From assembly GCA_910576335.1 (NCBI GenBank), contig CAJTIU010000001.1, positions 62,001 through 126,000 on the forward strand: a stretch of 64,000 nucleotides of DNA, written 5' to 3'. How positions within the stretch are numbered: position 1 is the first letter of the stretch; each line of letters begins with the position of its first letter. The notes under the pieces were generated by a model. The model was not told where the DNA came from. It made no database searches and was given only the letters and a program-made list of their open reading frames with translations. Below, piece by piece: positions 1 to 10,100 of the stretch. Origin of the DNA: Lachnospiraceae bacterium (GTDB taxonomy: Bacteria > Bacillota > Clostridia > Lachnospirales > Lachnospiraceae). The translations under genes and the position numbers were made by a program.

Positions 1-359
1 AGCTTTATATATGTATGGATCCTTGATCTCACAAGCATTGGCTTAAACGGGCTTGTAATATAGTCAACAGCCCCCAGCATAATTCCACGCTCTTCCTCCC
101 CGGCCTGGGCAGAATCTGCAATGACGAGAATCGGGAAATTCCGTGACACCACCTTTTCCTGTAGCTTTTTAAGCAGCAGGAAATCTGTCATCTCAGGTAT
201 GGTTTCTGACAGAAGAATTAAGGAATATCTTCCACTGTTTATTTCTTCAAGACCACCCTTTGCAGTATCTGAAATCTTAATTTCATAGTCTTCTTCCAAA
301 ATCTCTTTTAAGAGGTCTGCTTCTTCAAGATTTTTGTCAATAATTAGTATTTTTTTCAT
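1..359 (-). CDS. Receiver-domain (response regulator) protein, partial
   Basis: Starts at the ATG ending at 359 and runs off the left edge, so only the first ~119 residues are visible. They form a CheY-like receiver: MKKILIID at strand beta1, the central LILL hydrophobic strand, and a GAVDYI segment before a PF motif. The usual phosphoacceptor Asp after LILL reads as Ser (LILLSE), the acidic pair reads IIDKN, and the conserved Lys before PF is replaced by Ser (ITSPF). It is therefore a degenerate receiver that may not be phosphorylated in the normal way. The output domain lies outside the window, so its role (DNA binding, cyclic-di-GMP enzyme or other) cannot be told. It lies downstream of the surface-protein genes on the same strand, separated by a strong palindrome. 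Confidence 0.75.
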   Translation of the reverse strand, partial: MKKILIIDKNLEEADLLKEILEEDYEIKISDTAKGGLEEINSGRYSLILLSETIPEMTDFLLLKKLQEKVVSRNFPILVIADSAQAGEEERGIMLGAVDYITSPFKPMLVRSRIHTYIK

Positions 360-451
360 TTTTCGTTACACTCTCCTTACAAGCTGCTGTTTTCTGCAGC
401 CTTTTCAAATTTCACTATTCAAAATTATAGCCCACCTACATAAAAAAGGCA

Positions 452-493
452 AGTCGGGGACGGGGTATTTTTAAAAATACCCCGTCCCCGACT
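452..493. repeat. Perfect 42-bp palindrome, copy 1 (REP-like / terminator-like)
   Basis: A perfect inverted repeat centred between 472 and 473, with arms of 21 bp and an A/T centre flanked by GGGGACGGGG and CCCCGTCCCC. It starts a few bases after the stop codon of the 498-4043 gene and could act as its terminator. A second copy of the 32-bp core occurs at 32970-33001, so it is a dispersed palindromic repeat rather than only a local terminator. Confidence 0.85.
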
Positions 494-497
494 CACC

Positions 498-3400
498 CTA
501 CTTAATCTTAATTGTTACTGTTTTCTTTTTGCCGCTGCCGTCTGCTGCTTTTGCAGTAATTTTGACGCTTTTGCCCTTTCCTGCTTTGTATGTTTTTACT
601 TTTCCGGCGGCGGATACTGATGCATATTTTTTATTGCTGCTTGTCCAGATGACTTTCTTATAAGCACCTTTTCGGGCTGTGACCTTTGCTTTTAGCTTTA
701 GGCTTTTTCCGGCTTTCACTGCCTTTGCTCCGGATATCATTACCTTTTTTACAGGGTTTTTCATGGATGTAATGGTGTATTTTCCTAATACGCCGCTTCC
801 ATCTGCCGCTGCTGCAGTGATGGTCACTTTCCTGCCGCCGGTTTTCTTTTTCAGTGTTACTACGCCTTTGGCATTTACTGCAGCAATCTTAGTATTACTG
901 GATTTCCATACAATCCTTTTATTAGCTGCATTTACTGGCTTGACGTCTGCAGTCAGCGTGATCTTCTTGCCGGCTGCAATTTTCTTTGAGCTCCCGGAAA
1001 TTTTTATTTTTTGTACCTTAATGTCTTGTACGGCTGGCTGCTGCGGCTTCTGCGGGGGCTCTTCTGTCTTTTGCGGTTTTAGTGTGTAGGTCAGCTTTGT
1101 TCCGTTCTGGTAGTCTTTTCCATTGATTGTTGTAATGCTAAATATTAGTGAACTGGATCCTTTTGTAATGAACCAGTGTTCATCTGTCGTTGTATATCTT
1201 TGGTCTGCAAGCTTAACTGTTGTCCTTTTCCCATGATATGACCCATCAATATGGTACTCTAGAACTCCGTTCTCATCTGTCAGGACAGTTTCTGTTTTCG
1301 ATTCTCCCTCGATAGATACCTGGAATAATACTTTTGGCAGAGGATTCTGGGACTCGTCTTTCACCATTGCTCTGAAGACCATGGGATAGCATTCATAATT
1401 TATCTCCGCTGGTTTTTTCACCAATGCATCAAGAGCTGACTGCAGCTTTTCCATTGCTTCGTCTATTTCAGATGATAATGCTTCTGTTTTATCATAAACT
1501 TCCTGGGCCTCTGTGATTGCGTTCTGGAGATTATCATATCCGCTAATATAATCATCTGCCTTAAGCGCCTTTGCTTCTTGAAGTTTATTTCCAAGTGCTT
1601 TTTTATCGCCTCTGAGCTGCAGCGCCCTCTCTGCTTTTACAAGCTTAGAAAGTGCTTCGTCCACCTGCTCCTGCGTAGAATTTGACTCTTCATAGACCTC
1701 TTTTGCAAACTGGTATGCTGCATCATATTTTTCCCATGTACTGGTGAGATAAAGCTCTGCAGTATATCCCACATAACGGTCCAGAGCTTTTTCCAGCGCA
1801 ATGGTGTCTGCCTGACCTGCCAGTCCTTCCTCTGCTTCCTTAAGCAATGCTGCCGCTGCATTGTAATCCTCCTGGGAAGCTCCTTCTTTCTCTGCGGCTT
1901 CCTCTGCTTTTTGAATTGCTGTCTGCAAGTTGGTAAATGACATTTCTGTATAGCCATCTGCCGTGTATTGCTTTGCCGCCTCTAACCTTCGTTTCAAAAC
2001 AGTGTTGTCTGGCGTTCTTTTCTCAATTCCTGGCGATGTACTGTCGTTTGCTTTTACTATGACCGTCTTTTCGAAATCTGGCCCTGCATTCTGTCCGTCC
2101 ACTGTTTTAAAATATCTCTGCCCGTTATCTTTTACTCCTATGACTGTATCTGTCAATGTCACATCATAAGGCTCTTCATAACACGCATCAACTGTCCACT
2201 GCTTACCATCCGCCCATCCAGGAGATGCTTCCAGATAAACCACGCCGGTTTCTGCGTCTGATAATTTATTCCACGCCGCAGGATCTTTGCCCTCTTGTCC
2301 AGTTGTATAGATCTGAAATTTAAATGGTCTGGTAAATGGATTTCCATTAACGTCCTTTACAATTAATTTTAATGTTGTCAGGACATCTGCCTTCTGCAGT
2401 CCCTGCACCGCATTTTTCAAGTTCAACGCCGCTTCATTTATTGCATCCTGCGAAACATCCGCACTATCATAAACGGTCTGTGCTATACTTAATGCATCTG
2501 TGTAAGCTTTATAACTCTCTGCAGTATACTTATATTCTTCTCCAACCTCTTCTGCCTCTTCCAAAGCCTCCTTTAGCTGTGCCTTATCCACATATTCGTC
2601 TGCCGGTACAATCATAATCTGATGCTTTTCATATCCTGTAACACGTTTTCCATTTACAATATAGGTCTTACCGTCTTTTACCTCATATTCTATCTTTTCC
2701 GGTATTGCCACATAGCCTGCATCTTTCAGGGTAATCGAATGATCCCAGTTCGAATCATTCAATGTGTGCCTGATTTCAAGCATTCCGTTTTTGTCAGTTG
2801 TGATATCCTTTTCTCCTAAGCCCTTTTTACAGAACGTAATTCCTGGCACAGGCTTCCCGTTCTTATCCACAACGGTAATCTGGATACGGTCCAAAACAGG
2901 CTGAATCTCCCCATCCTCATCATATTCTTCATAATACTGTGCTTCAAAGCCTTCATCCACACGTTTTTTATTATCACGCGCCGCCGCTATCCTTCCTGGG
3001 TCAAAAAAGGCTTTCTGAGCATCGCTAAGAGCATCATAGGCATCCAGAGCCGCCCCGACGTTTTCAGAATCCGATGGCTGCATTTTACTAATATTAAACT
3101 TATTAAATAATTTGTTTACTTCAATTGCCGCGAAGAGGTTCTCTTTTTCTCCCTCAGCGCCAGAAGGAAGCAGTGTTTTCTCTTTTTCAAGATACAAAAG
3201 CCTTGCCAGAGGCTTTATATCTGTAATGGACGGGTTGTTCTGCAGGCTCAGTTCGTTTAACCCCCTCATGGCTGCGATCTTCTTCACATCCTCATTGGTA
3301 AGGTGATTTCCTGATGCTATAAAAGTACGCATATTTTTTAATTTACTCATATCCGGCAGAGATTCTATATTATTTTCCTGAATATCCAGATACTGCAGCT

Positions 3401-4043
3401 CCTGAAGTTCAGTCACTGCACTGATATCTGTAATCACATTATTTCCAAGCACAAGGATTTTTAGTTTTGGCATATTCGCAACTACAGATACATCACTGAT
3501 TCCGTAGTTGCCAGACACGTCAAGCTCCTGAAGACCGGCCATGCCTGTCAACGGGCTGATATTATCAATATTATTCTGCTTTAAGATCAATTTCTGCAGC
3601 TGCGAAAGATTAGAAAGAGGGGATAAGTCCTTAATCTCATTTTCCCCTTTCCGCCCTTCATTTGAATAACAGATTTCAATCATTTTAGCTGATTTTGCGT
3701 ATTGAAGGCCTTCCAGGCTCTTAATCCAGTACTGCTTCTTCCATCCTGCAAAATCTTCTGCATGTGCGCATAAAGCATAGGATATGTTCTTTACCTGTTT
3801 GCTGCCCACCAGTTCTGCCGTAAGTTTTGGCCTGTCCTTAATTGCATTAAGAGATGAGCGAACTGCCCAGTGGAGCGCCGGGTCTTTAATCACCTCGTCC
3901 TCACCAGGATCGTATATATCCTCTTCCTCCAATCCGCCGCAGCTGTCTGCCCTTACTGTATCTCCCATGGAAAAACTGCCTGTTGCCGTCAAAATTGCTG
4001 CGAGCGCCACAGCTGCTATTCTTTTTATTCGTCCTGCTTTCAT
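498..4043 (-). CDS. Secreted LRR / FIVAR / Big_2 surface protein (1181 aa)
   Basis: A large exported protein. Residues 1 to about 32 are a signal peptide (KRIAAVALAAILTATGSFS) ending in VRA. Leucine-rich repeats of the internalin type follow at about 110-290 (SPLSNLSQLQKLIL, LDVSGNYGISDVS). Several FIVAR-like helical modules lie at about 490-550 and 680-865, separated by Cna-like beta modules. Two Big_2-type Ig domains make up about 1005-1181, rich in Lys and ending KTVTIKIK. There is no LPXTG motif, so attachment is probably non-covalent through the basic C-terminal tail (inference). A weak SD (AAAGGGAAAG) precedes the ATG. It is the last of three consecutive minus-strand genes whose C-terminal tails are close paralogues. 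The role is probably adhesion or ligand binding; the ligand is unknown. Confidence 0.85.
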   Translation of the reverse strand: MKAGRIKRIAAVALAAILTATGSFSMGDTVRADSCGGLEEEDIYDPGEDEVIKDPALHWAVRSSLNAIKDRPKLTAELVGSKQVKNISYALCAHAEDFAGWKKQYWIKSLEGLQYAKSAKMIEICYSNEGRKGENEIKDLSPLSNLSQLQKLILKQNNIDNISPLTGMAGLQELDVSGNYGISDVSVVANMPKLKILVLGNNVITDISAVTELQELQYLDIQENNIESLPDMSKLKNMRTFIASGNHLTNEDVKKIAAMRGLNELSLQNNPSITDIKPLARLLYLEKEKTLLPSGAEGEKENLFAAIEVNKLFNKFNISKMQPSDSENVGAALDAYDALSDAQKAFFDPGRIAAARDNKKRVDEGFEAQYYEEYDEDGEIQPVLDRIQITVVDKNGKPVPGITFCKKGLGEKDITTDKNGMLEIRHTLNDSNWDHSITLKDAGYVAIPEKIEYEVKDGKTYIVNGKRVTGYEKHQIMIVPADEYVDKAQLKEALEEAEEVGEEYKYTAESYKAYTDALSIAQTVYDSADVSQDAINEAALNLKNAVQGLQKADVLTTLKLIVKDVNGNPFTRPFKFQIYTTGQEGKDPAAWNKLSDAETGVVYLEASPGWADGKQWTVDACYEEPYDVTLTDTVIGVKDNGQRYFKTVDGQNAGPDFEKTVIVKANDSTSPGIEKRTPDNTVLKRRLEAAKQYTADGYTEMSFTNLQTAIQKAEEAAEKEGASQEDYNAAAALLKEAEEGLAGQADTIALEKALDRYVGYTAELYLTSTWEKYDAAYQFAKEVYEESNSTQEQVDEALSKLVKAERALQLRGDKKALGNKLQEAKALKADDYISGYDNLQNAITEAQEVYDKTEALSSEIDEAMEKLQSALDALVKKPAEINYECYPMVFRAMVKDESQNPLPKVLFQVSIEGESKTETVLTDENGVLEYHIDGSYHGKRTTVKLADQRYTTTDEHWFITKGSSSLIFSITTINGKDYQNGTKLTYTLKPQKTEEPPQKPQQPAVQDIKVQKIKISGSSKKIAAGKKITLTADVKPVNAANKRIVWKSSNTKIAAVNAKGVVTLKKKTGGRKVTITAAAADGSGVLGKYTITSMKNPVKKVMISGAKAVKAGKSLKLKAKVTARKGAYKKVIWTSSNKKYASVSAAGKVKTYKAGKGKSVKITAKAADGSGKKKTVTIKIK

Positions 4044-4115
4044 ACTTTCCCTTTCTTTAAAATCCGCTGCATATATCTGCCATACAGAAATATGCAGCGG
4101 TCTTCTGTGAATCTG

Positions 4116-7109
4116 TTATTTGATTTTAATCCTTACAGTACTCTTCTTGTTACTTCCATCTGTAGCCATAGCCGTAATCTTAACTGCCTTTCCCTTTCCA
4201 GCTTTCTTTGTCTTTACAACTCCACTGGAAGATACAGACGCATATCTAGAATTTGAGCTTGTCCATTTCAGCTTCTTATTCACTTTTTTGCCAGTTGTTT
4301 TAACTACAGTTTTTAACTTCAGCTTCCTGCCTGCCTTTACCGCCTTTGCACCCTTGATCTTTACGCTCTTTACAGCATTTTTCATAATCTTGATTCTATA
4401 GGATGCGCTTTTTCCACTGCCATCTGCTGCCGTTGCGGTAATAGTCACAGTCTTTCCTGCTCCTGCCTTTTTCACCGTCACCTTTCCAGACGCGCTTACT
4501 GCTGCATACTTTGTATTACTGCTCTTGTATATGACAGTCTTATTTACTGTATTTGCCGGTAAGACTGATGCTGTCATCTGAATCTTCCTGCCTGCAGCAA
4601 TTTTCCCGGAAACAGCGCTAAGACTGATGCTGCCTACTTTTACCGGTTGCGGCGTCTGGGGCTTCCCAGGCGGCGTTGGGTCTTTATCGTCATCCTCCGG
4701 CCCCTTCTTTAGCACCGTAATATCCACTGGAGCTCCGGTATACGAATCTTTGCCCACCTCTCGTATTTCTCCAAAATAAGTTTTAATCTCAAATGGCGTC
4801 ATCTCATAACCCAGCGTCTCTCCTCCTGTCAGAGAAATCTCGTATGTCGGGTCCGCATTCCCGTCTATATCCTCAAATACAAACTCTCCGGCCTTATCTC
4901 CGCATACCACCTTCCCGTCTGTTGCGAGGGGAAATGACTTATTCCTGCCTTCAAGACTTAAGCCTTCTTCCGTTATCAGCTTACCCGACTGGTCTACCAG
5001 TCTTATGGTTACTCCGCCAAGCTGATTTCCCTCTTGTACTGCTGCTGCTTTTTTCTCTTCATTCCCATCCGATGCACCTTTCGGCGTTACGACAAATTCA
5101 AGATCAAGCCCGTCTCTGTATGTATTTTTCCCAATCTCCACTGTGGCTCCATTCTCTGTCATGGTAACTGTTGGTCTTTTAGATCTAGAATCGGAATCAG
5201 ACAATAATACTCCTTTTTTATATCTGTTTACCTTTACATCCAGATTACGCTGTGTCAGACCTGTTCCCTCTACAGCCAGTTCTATGGTTCCTCCACTGGC
5301 CGGAACTGATTCTGGCGACGCCTTTACTCCTGTAATAACTACAGGTTCATCCGAAGCCTGGGATGTCACTTGAAAGCTTACCGGACTGCCGTCATATGCA
5401 TTTCCATCCACATCAGTTATTACGTAATAGGAAGAAGCTATTCTCACTGTATGCGGATCCATTTCATAACCCAGGTCGTTCTCCTTCATCTCAATTATGT
5501 AGTTTCCGGACTCATATTCTTCTGGCTCAAATATATATTCCCCGCTCTCAGAATCTAACCGTAATGGCTCTTCATATATGTCCCCATAATCTTTATAGTC
5601 TTCCGGGCACGAAACAAGTTCTAAACCTGACTGTGTCACTGGAGAACCATCCGCATCCACCAGCTTTACAGATAACAGCACTCTGCTGTTGCCTGACTGT
5701 GTGATCAGTTTTGTCTGCTGCGGTTCAATGTCTCCTCCCTTTTTCGCGCCTACAGTAATCTTAATATCCACATCATCTTTCGACATATTCGTATCAATCG
5801 TTACTTTTGCTTTTTGGGGTTCTGTTACCCGGTATGAAGAGGTCTCTCCTGCCCTCTTTCCCGCCGGCTCTGTTGTGCCCTTTTTATATTTCTCGACCTT
5901 TACGCCCCAGTTGCCTGATGTCAGATTCTCTCCGTCAACAGTAAGCTCGATCTCCGTTCCATCTGCACCAATTGTATCCGGAACTTCACTTGTAATACTT
6001 GAAATATTTGCCATCTGTGACGGATCTGTGCTCTCCCTGACCACAGTCATTTTTACTGGTTTCCCGTCATAGGGCATATCATTTACTGTCGTAATCTCGC
6101 ACTGCTTATTTGTCTTAAATACAACCGGTGCGGCCGTGTACCCGGTTACTGATGAATGTAACTGGATCCTGAATGTCGCCGAAAAGTCATTCGTTTCGGT
6201 ATTATATGTAAATACCCCATCTTCGAGTTTTTCCTCTTTTTCAAATGTTCCGAGACTCTCCTGAATCATCCCGAGAGAAATGCCAGAATCTGTTACCAGA
6301 TTTCCCTCTTCATCTATCACCTGGATCGTAATTGATTTTTTATTGATAGACGGATCTTCTAAGCCTGCCTTCTTCAGTACCATATTCACCGGGGCCCCAT
6401 CGTACTCCTTATCATTCACTGTAAGAATCTCCCCATTAGAGCTGACAGTAAGTTTCATCGGTTCTGCCGTATATTCTGTTACATCCGGATGCAGTGTAAT
6501 GGTACATGTCGTTTCTGCAGGATCTGCCATCTTATAAGTATATTCTCCACTTTCCGGTTTTACAGTAGTCGTGGCAAAGGACGGCTGTGTTTCCTTTAAT
6601 CCTTCATCTGTGATATTCAGATACACACTTTCATCCGTCACCAAAGCTCCTGCTTCATCTACCAGCCTGATTGTAACCGAGCTTTTATCTGACGTATCAC
6701 TTTTCTCTGCCACTACAAACTCCATATTTTCTTCCCCGGTCCAGTCTTGTGAATTGATTGACAGGATTTCGCCCTGGTAATTGATCATATAGAGAATTCT
6801 GTCTGTTATAGCTTTGTACTCTGATGATGCAAGCACTAACTTGAATGTGCCTGAAGAAAGGGTATTTGTCTGGTATTCCCACATTCCATTTTCATCAGAT
6901 GCCTTTTCTTCCTTCGTCTCATCGCCCGAATATGTCTGCAGCTTAAGAACTACCCCTTTCAAAGGATTTCCCTCTCTGTCAACAACCCTGACCTGTATTA
7001 AATATCTGTCTCCTGCTGCCCTCGCAGTCAATCCTGTTCCTGCAAAGCATCCCACAAGCAGCGCCAGAGTCAATATAAACGATAATGCCCGCTTTTTACA
7101 AATTTCCAT
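4116..7109 (-). CDS. Secreted multi-repeat Ig/Big_2 surface protein (997 aa)
   Basis: Residues 1-32 form a signal peptide (RALSFILTLALLVGCFAGTG, cut near ARA). The body is a string of about five related beta modules that open with a VTIRLVDEAG-like strand and close with a YDGAPV-like motif. They are interleaved with Ig-like modules (IGADGTEIELTVDGENLTSG) that also occur in the 7147-11775 protein. A PTPPGKPQTPQP linker precedes the C-terminal pair of Big_2 domains (SSNTKYAAVSASGKVTVKKA and relatives). No sortase signal is present. The SD GAGGAGGG lies 4 bases before the ATG. It lies 37 bp after the upstream paralogue and 72 bp before the next, so co-transcription is likely. Predicted to be a wall-associated adhesin or structural protein; specific function not recognised. 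Confidence 0.85.
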   Translation of the reverse strand: MEICKKRALSFILTLALLVGCFAGTGLTARAAGDRYLIQVRVVDREGNPLKGVVLKLQTYSGDETKEEKASDENGMWEYQTNTLSSGTFKLVLASSEYKAITDRILYMINYQGEILSINSQDWTGEENMEFVVAEKSDTSDKSSVTIRLVDEAGALVTDESVYLNITDEGLKETQPSFATTTVKPESGEYTYKMADPAETTCTITLHPDVTEYTAEPMKLTVSSNGEILTVNDKEYDGAPVNMVLKKAGLEDPSINKKSITIQVIDEEGNLVTDSGISLGMIQESLGTFEKEEKLEDGVFTYNTETNDFSATFRIQLHSSVTGYTAAPVVFKTNKQCEITTVNDMPYDGKPVKMTVVRESTDPSQMANISSITSEVPDTIGADGTEIELTVDGENLTSGNWGVKVEKYKKGTTEPAGKRAGETSSYRVTEPQKAKVTIDTNMSKDDVDIKITVGAKKGGDIEPQQTKLITQSGNSRVLLSVKLVDADGSPVTQSGLELVSCPEDYKDYGDIYEEPLRLDSESGEYIFEPEEYESGNYIIEMKENDLGYEMDPHTVRIASSYYVITDVDGNAYDGSPVSFQVTSQASDEPVVITGVKASPESVPASGGTIELAVEGTGLTQRNLDVKVNRYKKGVLLSDSDSRSKRPTVTMTENGATVEIGKNTYRDGLDLEFVVTPKGASDGNEEKKAAAVQEGNQLGGVTIRLVDQSGKLITEEGLSLEGRNKSFPLATDGKVVCGDKAGEFVFEDIDGNADPTYEISLTGGETLGYEMTPFEIKTYFGEIREVGKDSYTGAPVDITVLKKGPEDDDKDPTPPGKPQTPQPVKVGSISLSAVSGKIAAGRKIQMTASVLPANTVNKTVIYKSSNTKYAAVSASGKVTVKKAGAGKTVTITATAADGSGKSASYRIKIMKNAVKSVKIKGAKAVKAGRKLKLKTVVKTTGKKVNKKLKWTSSNSRYASVSSSGVVKTKKAGKGKAVKITAMATDGSNKKSTVRIKIK

Positions 7110-7146
7110 ATTTCCCTCCTCTATAGTGTAAAAGTAATACGCGTTT

Positions 7147-10100
7147 TTACTTTATTTTAATCTTTACTGTACTCTTCTTGTTGCTTCCGTCTGTAGCTGC
7201 TGCTGTAATTTTAACGCTCTTTCCTTTTCCGGCTTTTTTCGTCTTTACAACTCCGCCAGAAGTCACAGTTGCATACTTTGTATTAGAGCTTGTCCATTTC
7301 AGCTTCTTGTTCACCTTCTTGCCGGTTGTCTTAACCTGAGCTTTTAATTTCAGTTTCTTTCCTGCCTTTACAGCCTTTGCACCTTTAATTTTTACACTCT
7401 TTACAGAGTTTTTCATGATCTGGAGCTTACAGGATGCTTTCTTCCCACTGCCGTCTGCAGCGATTGCCATAATTGTAACTGACTTTCCTGCACCTGCCTT
7501 TTTCACTGTAACCTTACCGGATGAATTCACTGTTGCATATTTTGTGTTACTGCTCTTCCATGTAACAGCTTTATTTGATGCATTCGCCGGAGATACAGTT
7601 GCTGACAGCTGAACCTTCTTTCCTGCGGCAATCTTTTTTGAAGCTGCATTGATCTTGATGCCGCTTACTTTAATGCTCTGTGATACAACAGGCGGTTTTG
7701 GCTTTACAACTGGATCTGTATTTGTACTTTTGTAAATGTAACTATAAGTTCTTCCTTCTTCAACCCATTCATCAAGCGTCGGTTCTTCTACAAGCGTATA
7801 GCCATTGATCTGCTTCGGTTTAATACCAAAGCCTTCCGGCATGGAAATGCTATATCCTTTGTAGACATCCTTCTCTGCAATCTCTTTTCCTGATTCGTCC
7901 ACATATTGCACTGTAACGTATTTGAAATTTTTGTCAGTACAGTCTCTGAACTCATACTCGCCTTTTATGTTTTCATTCAAAACCTTCAGTGTTACACATG
8001 GCTCTTCAATGAAATTCTCTCCGTCTATTGCAACCTGAATCTTATATGTCTTATTTGTTCCTGCATATCTCGGCGGCAGCAATTCAATAAGCTGACTGTT
8101 TCCGTCGCCAAATACACCATTTCTGTGTGGTCCTGCTATTGCAATAAATCTCCATGTGCCGTCACATTCGGAAATCTGGTAAACTGGCCATATAATTCCG
8201 TTTTCATCTACTGCCCGTACTTTTGTCAGAGCTGAATCCAGATTGGTGCCGTATACTCTGAGTTCTGTCTTAAGTTCTCCGACATTGGATGAAACCTGCA
8301 CTTCAATATCCGTTGTATTATTCACCTCTGTCTTGTTATTTCCGGAAATTGTCACCATACTCAGCGTCCTGTCTTTCTCCGTCTTTCCTTCTGGAAGTAC
8401 AGAGATTGTCGTCCTCTGTCCACGGCTGTCTGCGGCACTTTCATATACCGGAGTGCCGTCATACTTTACATTGAGCCAATAGCTGACTGTATTTTGTGTC
8501 GTATTTTTTGGAACGGCAAATGTAAGTGTTATTCTGCCGTCCGCATCCTTGTCTTTTGTAACAGCAATATCAGATGCTGATGTCTCACCCGGACGATATA
8601 TGGATGCTTCGATCTTATCAAGTTCAATGTCTTCCACACGGTAACCATTCAGTGTCGCAGTTACTGTTCCGCCATTGCTGTCAAATAAATCCTTATCTAC
8701 TTTAATTCCTGATACTCTGGCTGCTGTCTGGATTATCCACTTAATGTCTGCTACAACCTTCTCTGCTTCGCTTCCAGATTCCATGATTGTAGTCTTTAAT
8801 GCACCTTCCTTAATATACAAGTAAGAAGTTGTACCAATATCCTTCAAGGATTCTGAGTACTCAACCGCCACTGTCTGATCATCTATAGTCACTTTTCCTG
8901 CATCTGTCAGATCATGCCGGTTATTTCCATCTGCGTCAGCTATGTAAACAAGTTTGTTTAAATCAGCTCCTTCTACTGCTGTGATAACAGACTTGAAAGT
9001 TGCAACTACTGTATGATCATCTGCCAGTACGACTGATTCTGGTGTAAGGCTTGTGGTCGTATAGCCTTTTCCTGCCTGCACTACTGTTACTTCTGCCTGT
9101 TTTGTAATCTCTTCCCCATTCTTTGGACCTGCGGAAATTACGAAATCAACGTCATTCTTCATTCCATTTGCAGAAATCTCCACTACAGCACTATTTTCTG
9201 TCATCTCTTTGACTGTAGCTTTTCCGGCCTTGTCGCTTGCAGGCTGGGTCTGATTAGTGCCGCTTATAAATGTCTTTATATCCAGTCCCCAGTTGTCTTT
9301 TGTCATCTCCGTTCCTGTAACAGAGAGCTGTACTGTACCGCCTGTAGCTGGAATTTCAGTCGGTGTGGCTGTTATCTTTGTAATATTAGCTGTTTTCTCT
9401 GGCTTTTTTACAAGATTTTTAAGCGCTGCCTGCAGCTCATCTAATGCTGTCTTAACCTCCTGTGCTGTTGCAGACTCTTTTGCATTTACTGTCTTTGCTG
9501 CATTTAACTTCTCCTGCATGGTGTTCCAGTTATTGTCTGTGACGTATTCTTCTGCATTTTTTGCTTCTGCTTCTTCAATGGCGGCTGCCAGGGCTGTTTT
9601 GTCAACCTTGTCGGATGAGGTTCCTGTACCGGAGACAGTGATTCTTTTTGCTTTTGTTTCTCTCATAACAGTTCCAGATGGCTGAATTATGGATACTCGA
9701 ACTTGATAGGAAACATCTGCACTATCTGTATTGGCTTGTATCTCTACAGGAAATACAAAACTTGTAGAATTGCTTATAGGCATAGATTTTATTTCTGATT
9801 CCTCTCCATAAATTGGTGTTCCATCCATCTCATCAGTCTGTTTTCTCACCTGGTACCAAAAAGTACCTGCCATATTTTCTCCTGTTACTGTTACATTGAC
9901 AGTTCCTCCTGAGCTAGTTAATGATTCTGGAGATACTGTTATTGCTTTTAATATCGCCTCTTCTGTTTCAGTATCCTTTTTAACAAGAGACTTAAGTGCA
10001 TTTGACAAGTTCTGCGCTGCATTCTCTACCTCATCTTTTGTTGCTTCGCCGTTCGCAAATACCTCCCGTGCTTCTGCAAGTTTTTCCTGCATTGCAGTCC

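Noticed and set aside
679-1089. 136-codon plus-strand frame opposite the Big_2 tail (similar ones at 4120-4401 and 7415-7612)
   Set aside because: Antisense shadows of the Lys/Val-rich Big_2 repeats; they repeat wherever that tail repeats.
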